A stretch of 10,217 bases of DNA from Symbiobacteriaceae bacterium (GTDB taxonomy: Bacteria; Bacillota; JAAYKD01; WRDA01). This document shows, in pieces, positions 5,587 through 10,217 of the stretch (positions within the stretch are counted from its first letter, which is position 1; each line of letters begins with the position of its first letter). The translations under genes and the position numbers were made by a program. Location of the stretch: positions 1 to 10,217 of the forward strand of contig WREE01000065.1 in NCBI GenBank assembly GCA_009779515.1, in the 5' to 3' direction. A model generated the notes under the pieces. That model was not told where the DNA came from and made no database searches. It saw nothing but the letters and a program-made list of their open reading frames with translations.

Positions 5587-5622
5587 AAAACGGGAAGATA
5601 GCTATGCCATCTTCCCGTTTTT
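5587..5622 (+). terminator. Strong terminator of the Rpn-family gene
   Basis: AAAACGGGAAGAT (5587-5599) pairs perfectly over 13 bp with ATCTTCCCGTTTT (5609-5621) around a 9-nt loop, and the T-run is part of the stem. The symmetrical A- and T-runs mean it could stop transcription from either side. Confidence 0.85.
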
Positions 5623-5682
5623 CACGTGTTATATCTAAAGTGTTTCCTCTCAAGAAACCGTGGGCTAAACATTCCATCCATA

Positions 5683-5733
5683 TACGCGGAAGAATATGCC
5701 CAAGGAGAGGGTATACCATTTATAGCGAGATAA
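5683..5733 (+). pseudogene. Duplicated last 17 codons of the LRR lipoprotein gene
   Basis: In the original frame the segment reads YAEEYAQGEGIPFIAR then TAA, against YAEEYAKREGISFIAS then TAG in the lipoprotein gene. Upstream of 5683 the resemblance fades within about 10-15 bp, and no ribosome site or repeat array precedes it. It directly abuts the real thioesterase 3' end, so repeat C matches repeat B across the junction. It is either the scar of a second lipoprotein gene deleted down to its tail, or a short duplication made when the Rpn block arrived. Confidence 0.8.
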
Positions 5734-5756
5734 GTGCGATTGGTAGGTAATAGTGC

Positions 5757-6497
5757 TTAGACCAATTGCATTTCTGCCACAAAGCAAAGTCTCTCCCCGG
5801 TGTAGGCGGCAAAGCGCCAGACACCGGGGTTTTCCTTAGCAGCATGTAGCTGTAACACTTCTCCCAAGTAGGCTTCGCTGCGAAAATCTATCTGTAGCCT
5901 ACCCACCTGGTGGGTCATCACCAGCTCTGCTGGCAGAGCATCTAGGAGCCACTCAGTGTAGCGTCCGTTATGAGCGTGCCCGTTGCTATCCAAGTCGCTA
6001 TACACCACCGGAAACTCTGTCCATAAAGGCATTTCCTGAACCACCAGCTTCTTAGGCGGCTCTGCCAGAGCTAGATACTCTGGCGTCGAGGGGAAGCCTT
6101 GGGGATAATGCTCCGGACGCAGCACCTGCCGGTTCTTACGGCTAACCAATGCCCACAAAGCCACTCCCGCTGCCTGCTTGTGACCGCTAAGATCGTGCAG
6201 CAGGTAGTCTCTGCGCCACAGAGCTCCCACATTGCCGACCCGCCAGGTTTCTCCCCGGATAAACCCCACGGGAGGTGCGTGATAAATCTCCAAATGCATG
6301 CGCACCATCACCCAAAAAAAGCCTTGCTCCTGCATCCAGGCTTCATCATAGCCTAGCACCTCGCACTGGCTGGTTCCCAGCTCCTGCATTTTAGCAAGTA
6401 CCGCTACCGGTTTAAGATGGCTGGCGGCGTCAAAAGCATCTACCCCTAAAAAGAGTTCGCGTTGGTAGACCCGCAAGGGGTGGTTAAGGTCAGCCAT
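5757..6497 (-). CDS. Acyl-ACP thioesterase (FatA/FatB-like, double hot-dog)
   Basis: The 246-residue enzyme should release fatty acids from acyl carrier protein in the cytoplasm. The N-terminal hot-dog domain begins LRVYQRELFLGVDAFD and contains WVMVRMHLEIYHAPPVG and GETWRVG. The C-terminal hot-dog carries DLDSNGHAHNGRYTEWLLD (about 168-186), equivalent to the family's D-x-N-x-H-V-N-N-x-x-Y-x-x-W active-site loop, with Asp170, Asn172 and His174 retained. The start is ATG 6497 with AGGTGA (6509-6504) at 6 nt; an in-frame GTG at 6503 directly abuts the upstream stop and would have no spacing. The gene follows the VanY-like gene with a TGA-GTGAATATG junction, so they are translationally coupled. 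Its final 100-155 bp are duplicated twice upstream in the window. Acyl-chain specificity cannot be read from sequence. Confidence 0.88.
   Translation of the reverse strand: MADLNHPLRVYQRELFLGVDAFDAASHLKPVAVLAKMQELGTSQCEVLGYDEAWMQEQGFFWVMVRMHLEIYHAPPVGFIRGETWRVGNVGALWRRDYLLHDLSGHKQAAGVALWALVSRKNRQVLRPEHYPQGFPSTPEYLALAEPPKKLVVQEMPLWTEFPVVYSDLDSNGHAHNGRYTEWLLDALPAELVMTHQVGRLQIDFRSEAYLGEVLQLHAAKENPGVWRFAAYTGERLCFVAEMQLV
5795..5833 (+). terminator. Plus-strand terminator hairpin encoded inside the thioesterase 3' end (copy C)
   Basis: CCCCGGTGT (5795-5803) pairs with ACACCGGGG (5821-5829), with inner GGCG/CGCC (5805-5808/5815-5818), followed by four Ts. On the minus strand the same bases encode NPGVWRFAAYTGE of the thioesterase. 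The sequence therefore appears to serve both as codons and as terminator for transcripts arriving from the convergent side. Confidence 0.7.
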
Positions 6498-6503
6498 ATT
6501 CAC

Positions 6504-7469
6504 TCACCTATTTGTGGCTAAATGTGCCACATATTCTTCCAGACATAAAGCCAACTTCACCATGTTCTCCGCGTGCTCCTGCCCCACATAGCGGTAGTGC
6601 CAAGGTTCGTAGCCTATTTTAGTAATATCCGTTTTTTCCTTAGGGTAGCGCAGGACAAAGCCAAAGGAGGCGGCGTTTTTTTGCAACCAGGCGAAAGCCG
6701 GAGTAGCTTCAAAGGAATCTGCCAGCCAGTAGTGGTCGGCAGTAACTAAATCTACGGCTAACCCTAGCTGATGCTCGCTGGTGTCAGGATACGCCACATA
6801 CATGCTCCCCAGGTAGATCGCTTCAGCCTCGCTATAACCTTCGTTTAAATAAGAGTTTACTTCGTTGTTATATAATATAGTCTGATAAGATTTGCTGCGG
6901 TAGCTGGAGGAGACATATAAGGGGTAGCCTTCGTCCCGGGCGGTTTTAAGCATATTTTGCAGAGCTGAGACTGCTCTGGCGTCGTAGTAATATTCGATAT
7001 TTTCGTTATATGTGTAACGCCCCTCAATGAGTTGCAGAGAAGGCATAAATACCTCCGGTAGGGGGTGGAAGAGGTTAACCAGATGGATACTCCAGTTTTC
7101 ATAACTGGGAGGCACCCGGACAGCGGCAGCGACAATTTCACTGGGAAAGATATAACCTTCGGGTACTCGCGAACCTCGTCCCGGACTGGAGCCACCCGGT
7201 GCTCCAGGTGGTGCCTCACCTTCTCCGGAAGATAAACCTGGGCGGTTAGGCTCCTGGGTAGGTGGGGGAGGGCTAGTCTCGCTGGGAGGTGGGGTAGGTG
7301 TTGCTGTAGGTAGAGAGGTAGCCATTTCTGTAGGAGGTTTCACCAACTGTCGCCCGGTTGCCGCATCTGTTGCCACCTGTGGCTCCACTTGGGGCACTAT
7401 TATAAAAAAGACTAACGATGCCACAGCGGTCAAGAGAAAAAGCCAAATTAGGGTATGACGGCTCAACAA
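6504..7469 (-). CDS. VanY-like D-alanyl-D-alanine carboxypeptidase, membrane-anchored (M15B)
   Basis: The roughly 321-residue enzyme should trim the terminal D-Ala from peptidoglycan stem peptides outside the membrane. An N-terminal anchor (HTLIWLFLLTAVASLVFFII) is followed by a long Pro/Thr/Gly-rich spacer (about 45-100) and an M15B domain. Motifs are SSSYRSKSYQ (Arg191), SEHQLGLAVDL (zinc ligands His233 and Asp240) and EPWHYRYVG (catalytic Glu288, zinc ligand His291). All key residues are present. There is no ATG before the anchor. TTG at 7469 (5 nt after AGGAGG) or the adjacent TTG at 7466 (8 nt) must start translation; the second has the better spacing. It is first in an operon with the thioesterase. 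Confidence 0.9.
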   Translation of the reverse strand: MLSRHTLIWLFLLTAVASLVFFIIVPQVEPQVATDAATGRQLVKPPTEMATSLPTATPTPPPSETSPPPPTQEPNRPGLSSGEGEAPPGAPGGSSPGRGSRVPEGYIFPSEIVAAAVRVPPSYENWSIHLVNLFHPLPEVFMPSLQLIEGRYTYNENIEYYYDARAVSALQNMLKTARDEGYPLYVSSSYRSKSYQTILYNNEVNSYLNEGYSEAEAIYLGSMYVAYPDTSEHQLGLAVDLVTADHYWLADSFEATPAFAWLQKNAASFGFVLRYPKEKTDITKIGYEPWHYRYVGQEHAENMVKLALCLEEYVAHLATNR

Positions 7470-7506
7470 ATACGCCTCCTAAAATAAAAGAAATCCAAGC
7501 GGTTGC

Positions 7507-7536
7507 AGTATATCATGGTTAATGGGATGGGTGCAA
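7507..7536 (-). promoter_or_regulatory. Promoter of the VanY-thioesterase operon
   Basis: On the minus strand TTGCAC (7536-7531) and TATACT (7512-7507) are separated by 18 nt, with a start expected near 7500 and a leader of about 30 nt ending in AGGAGG (7480-7475). No further operator-like symmetry was noticed. Confidence 0.6.
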
Positions 7537-7613
7537 ATTAAAAAGTATTAACTTTGCTGTTGGGGTTTAACGCCACACCCAACCTAACTCTTTTCTTCCC
7601 TCAGTTATAGATA

Positions 7614-7657
7614 AAGCCGGGTTGAGATGGCAGATATCCGCCATATCGACCCGGCTT
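7614..7657 (-). terminator. Terminator of the surface-protein gene
   Basis: AAGCCGGGT and ACCCGGCTT (7614-7622/7649-7657) form a 9-bp stem extended by an inner ATGGC/GCCAT (7627-7631/7640-7644). It lies about 17 nt after the TAG of the minus-strand surface-protein gene and ends in CTTTATCT on that strand, a modest T-tract. On the plus strand a T-run follows a few bases later, so it could act both ways. Confidence 0.65.
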
Positions 7658-7673
7658 GGGTTATTTTTACTTC

Positions 7674-10217
7674 CTACTTACTCAGATACTCCCCGTAGAC
7701 CCATCCTTCAACGGTTCCGGTTTGGATCTGGCACCAGCCATACTTCTCCTCCAGCACAGTTACGGCGGTGCCTACCGGCAAAGCGTCGACTATCGGTTTA
7801 TCTGCCCCGTAGTTGCTGCGCACATTAAGCAGGTAACAGTTGGTAACTATAGCCTGGTTCGGCGCTCTGGCAACAGCCTCCGGTTCTCCGCCTAAGGGGA
7901 CGGGTCCTTCTTCAGTACGCAGGGTGCTGGGTAAGCCGTGGATATCGCTAAAATAAGTGGCGATATTATCGTTGTCGTAGACTTCGCTGGCAACTTCCGC
8001 TTCCAGTGCAGTGAGTATAACTACCGAGTAGTTGACATATTCCCCGCGTCCCAGGGAGAGCTCCAGGGTATACTCCCCGGCCTCGGTAGGGTAGGCTCTT
8101 AAGGTATACTGGTTAATATCGCCACCGGCTGCCAGCTCGTAACCGCTACTGTCCTTAAGGGAAGCATACAGCAAACCTGTCTGAGCGCCACCACTGGTGG
8201 GGGTAACGACTATGGTTACTTCCCCGCTCTTCGGTAGGGTTAAAGTGCGGGTTTCCGTAGTGGGGAACTGATAGCCAAAGCGACCGATCCCGCCTAAAGT
8301 GCCGTAATGCTCATAGAGGGTAAAATCTGCTTCCCCGTCCGAAGTGTAGATCCGTACCAGGCGCTGGGCAGTGGCTACTCGCCCCCCCTCATCGCTGACC
8401 CGATAGGCAATGGTATACCAGCCGGGGGTGCGTACATCAACATAGCCCCAGGTGGAGACGGCATCGGGGAGCGGTTGGCCATTTACGGAGGTAGCATAAG
8501 CACCTAAGTCGGTGTAGGAGTGCCCGCGCTGCTGTAGGACAATGGGGGTGCCATTAACCCTTAGCTGCGGCGGTGGGTTGAGATCAATGGGTACTTGGTG
8601 TTTGTTCACACACTCTGCCAGCCAGAAGCCTTGTTCCAGCTCTTCAGCGGTGTAGGGGCGGTTGGGTTCGCGAGGCACATCGACGCCGCACTGCGGACAG
8701 GTTTGCCAGGTAGGCAAAGGTACTTCCGCCAGAGGGAAAGAGTGGAGCAGAGAGTCTATGGTTACCGTAGCCGTGTAAGCGGCACCGTTACCTTCCCTCA
8801 TAGCTAACTCCAAATCGTAGTTACCGGGGGCTACGCCATAGGCAGCGAAATCGAAGGCGTTTTGGTCCTGGTTGCTGCCCAGGATGCCGTCGCTGCCAAT
8901 TATGGCGCCGGAGACAATAGCCTCTTGCTTGCTACTGCTGGGGGTTACTCGCACTTCCAAGTCGCTTTCGCTCTCGATAAGCAATGACCTAATATCTGGG
9001 GCGGAGTTTTGCTCTTTAAAGCTACCAGAGTAGGTGAGAGTAGTGCGCTCCAGACGCTCTTCCGGCGCCAGGATACGTACATGACGAGTAGCGGTGGTGG
9101 AGTTACCGGAGTAGTCGCAGACTTCATACTCCACCATATACTCACCGGGTAAACTATCGTTGACATGGCTGTTTATACGCACAGCCGTATTTAAGTTGCC
9201 GTCAACTTCGTCCCAAGCTAGGGCACCTTGTTCAACATAGGGACTACCCAGGTGCAGCACGATAGTGGAGGAACCGGTGATAGTTAGCAGGGGAGGAGTG
9301 GTATCCGGCACAGGCTCCGGCTCAGGGATAGGTGGCTTGGCATTCACCACAATCATACGGGTAGCGTAAATGGTGAAGCCGGCATCGTCAATAGTATAGG
9401 TTAAGGTATAGTAGCCTGGTTCGTTCTCCCGCACCACCCCGCTTACGGCAACTCGGCTGGTGATATTAGCACCGCTGAAGTTGGTGGCAGAGTAGCCGGG
9501 TTCCAGGTAGTAGTCTCCTTCTTCGATAGATATTTCGGTAGCGCCAAAGAGGTTAAGGCACGGCGGCTCGGGAGCTAACGTGAGCGGTGCCGTAGGCGCT
9601 GCGGTGAACGGCTGTGTAGGAGGAGCCTCCGAGGGTTGGGTAGAGGAGGTGGTGGGTGGCTGTGTAGGTGGTGCCGTGGGAGCCTCGGTAGGAGGCTGCG
9701 TGGGGGGCGCCGTTGGCGGTTGGGTGGGCTGCACGGTAGGAGGCTGCGTGGGGGGCACCGTTGGCGGTTGGGTGGGTGGCGCCACCATCTCGATAACTTC
9801 CGGTGTAGTCGACGGTAAGGTGGGAGGGGTAACCACATGGACTGTTCGGGTAGCGGAGGCGGTTCTGGCTGCGAAATCCGCCACGGTGTAGGTGATAGTA
9901 TAGGTTCCTATCTGGGAGATATTGAGGCTCCCTTTGATATTGCTAGTTACTTTAGCGGTTAGTTCGGCACCGGTGTTATCGGTGGCAATATACCCGGGTT
10001 CACTAAACAGCGTGCCTCGGAAGTGGATCACCACCGCATCCCCTTTGAGAGTAATGACAGGAGGCGCCGTAGATACCACATCCACTTGCCTGGCTACGGT
10101 GGTGGAGCCAGCGGCATCTCTAACGGTATAAGCCAGGGTGTAGCTGCCAGGGGAGTTAATGTTCACGGTTCCGGAGGTGGTAACTTGGCGGGAGATGTCT
10201 TTACCGTTGGCGTCAAC
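7674..10217 (-). CDS. Multidomain secreted surface protein with Ig-like (DUF5011-type) repeats and C-terminal SH3b domain (5' end outside window)
   Basis: The frame is open to the right edge (first residues VDANGKDISRQ), so 847 C-terminal residues are seen; a GTG inside (10166) is not a start. From the edge: two Ig-like repeats ending in 'PGSYTLAYTVRDAAG' and 'IGTYTITYTVADF' motifs; a Pro/Thr linker of TQPP units (about 130-215); two more Ig-like repeats ('GYYTLTYTIDD', 'GEYMVEYEVCDYSGN'); a beta-rich domain with APGNYDLEL; a CPQC...C...H segment; a fifth Ig-like repeat ('PGWYTIAYRVSDEGG'); another beta-rich domain ('EAGEYTLELSLGRG'); and a bacterial SH3 domain (YLLNVRSNYGADKP...GWCQIQTGTVEGWVYGEYL). 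SH3b domains bind cell-wall peptides, and DUF5011/HYR-like repeats serve as stalks. No sortase motif ends the protein; attachment is probably by SH3b or an N-terminal element. No enzyme domain is visible in this part. Confidence 0.85.
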   Translation of the reverse strand, partial: VDANGKDISRQVTTSGTVNINSPGSYTLAYTVRDAAGSTTVARQVDVVSTAPPVITLKGDAVVIHFRGTLFSEPGYIATDNTGAELTAKVTSNIKGSLNISQIGTYTITYTVADFAARTASATRTVHVVTPPTLPSTTPEVIEMVAPPTQPPTVPPTQPPTVQPTQPPTAPPTQPPTEAPTAPPTQPPTTSSTQPSEAPPTQPFTAAPTAPLTLAPEPPCLNLFGATEISIEEGDYYLEPGYSATNFSGANITSRVAVSGVVRENEPGYYTLTYTIDDAGFTIYATRMIVVNAKPPIPEPEPVPDTTPPLLTITGSSTIVLHLGSPYVEQGALAWDEVDGNLNTAVRINSHVNDSLPGEYMVEYEVCDYSGNSTTATRHVRILAPEERLERTTLTYSGSFKEQNSAPDIRSLLIESESDLEVRVTPSSSKQEAIVSGAIIGSDGILGSNQDQNAFDFAAYGVAPGNYDLELAMREGNGAAYTATVTIDSLLHSFPLAEVPLPTWQTCPQCGVDVPREPNRPYTAEELEQGFWLAECVNKHQVPIDLNPPPQLRVNGTPIVLQQRGHSYTDLGAYATSVNGQPLPDAVSTWGYVDVRTPGWYTIAYRVSDEGGRVATAQRLVRIYTSDGEADFTLYEHYGTLGGIGRFGYQFPTTETRTLTLPKSGEVTIVVTPTSGGAQTGLLYASLKDSSGYELAAGGDINQYTLRAYPTEAGEYTLELSLGRGEYVNYSVVILTALEAEVASEVYDNDNIATYFSDIHGLPSTLRTEEGPVPLGGEPEAVARAPNQAIVTNCYLLNVRSNYGADKPIVDALPVGTAVTVLEEKYGWCQIQTGTVEGWVYGEYLSK
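9687..9776 (-). repeat. 42-bp direct repeat in the Pro/Thr linker
   Basis: 9687-9728 and 9735-9776 are identical except at one position, with a 48-bp period (16 residues). They encode TQPPT-rich linker units within a longer array of degenerate TQPP units (about 9570-9790). Period and near-identity suggest recent slippage or unequal exchange that would vary stalk length. Confidence 0.8.

Noticed and set aside
4534..5682. A classical insertion sequence with terminal inverted repeats around the Rpn gene
   Set aside because: No terminal inverted repeats bound this interval and the flanking duplications are about 177 bp, far longer than target-site duplications.
5478..5750. 90-codon plus-strand frame overlapping the Rpn 3' end
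   Set aside because: It overlaps the Rpn gene out of frame, has no ribosome site and crosses a strong terminator and the lipoprotein remnant.
2491..5911. Integron attC sites or a CRISPR array as the explanation of the repeats
   Set aside because: The copies are recognisably thioesterase coding sequence, are spaced by more than 1 kb, and no integrase, cas gene or short regular spacers are present.
9580..9891. Gly/Val-rich plus-strand frame opposite the Pro/Thr linker
   Set aside because: It is the complement of the TQPP-coding repeats; low complexity keeps several frames open by chance.

Overview
The window looks like a chromosomal segment of a Gram-positive (Bacillota, probably clostridial) bacterium. 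The support is near-consensus sigma-A-type promoters with 17-18 bp spacers, strong AGGAGG ribosome sites, classic hairpin-plus-T-run terminators, a TTG start, a lipoprotein, a VanY-type wall peptidase and a large SH3b/Ig-like surface protein. I cannot name the species.

Layout, left to right. Positions 1-118 (minus) are the first 39 codons of an M14-type zinc carboxypeptidase running off the left edge. Positions 120-480 hold no intact gene, only what looks like a decayed HicB antitoxin tail. Positions 512-840 hold a compact locus that I read as a type I toxin-antitoxin module: a 37-residue hydrophobic peptide gene on the minus strand (603-716) and a convergent short RNA on the plus strand with its own promoter and terminator. 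A consensus promoter then drives lysS (994-2487). Downstream on the plus strand come a small hypothetical gene (2781-3122), a BspA-like leucine-rich-repeat lipoprotein (3220-4407) and a PD-(D/E)XK/Rpn-family nuclease-transposase (4700-5530). The minus strand then carries a two-gene operon, a VanY-like D,D-carboxypeptidase followed by an acyl-ACP thioesterase (7469 to 5757). The right side is the C-terminal 847 residues of a secreted multidomain surface protein (7674-10217), whose start lies outside the window.

The most unusual structure is a recurring block. The last 100-155 bp of the thioesterase gene are present three times in the same orientation: once as the real 3' end (5757-5911) and twice as broken copies (2491-2645 and 4428-4533). 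Each copy lies just downstream of a plus-strand reading frame and carries a CCCCGGTGT/ACACCGGGG-type hairpin followed by Ts, so it also works as that gene's terminator. The last 17 codons of the lipoprotein gene are duplicated too (5683-5733), directly before the real thioesterase end. The simplest reading is that lysS and the thioesterase were once convergent neighbours sharing this terminator, and that two cargo blocks (hypothetical + LRR lipoprotein; Rpn nuclease) were inserted there, each leaving a partial duplication. The presence of a recombination-associated nuclease in one block is suggestive but does not prove it caused the events.

Functionally, the minus-strand genes concern the cell envelope (peptidoglycan trimming, acyl-chain release, surface display). 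The plus-strand insert holds accessory genes that appear more AT-rich than lysS and the thioesterase.
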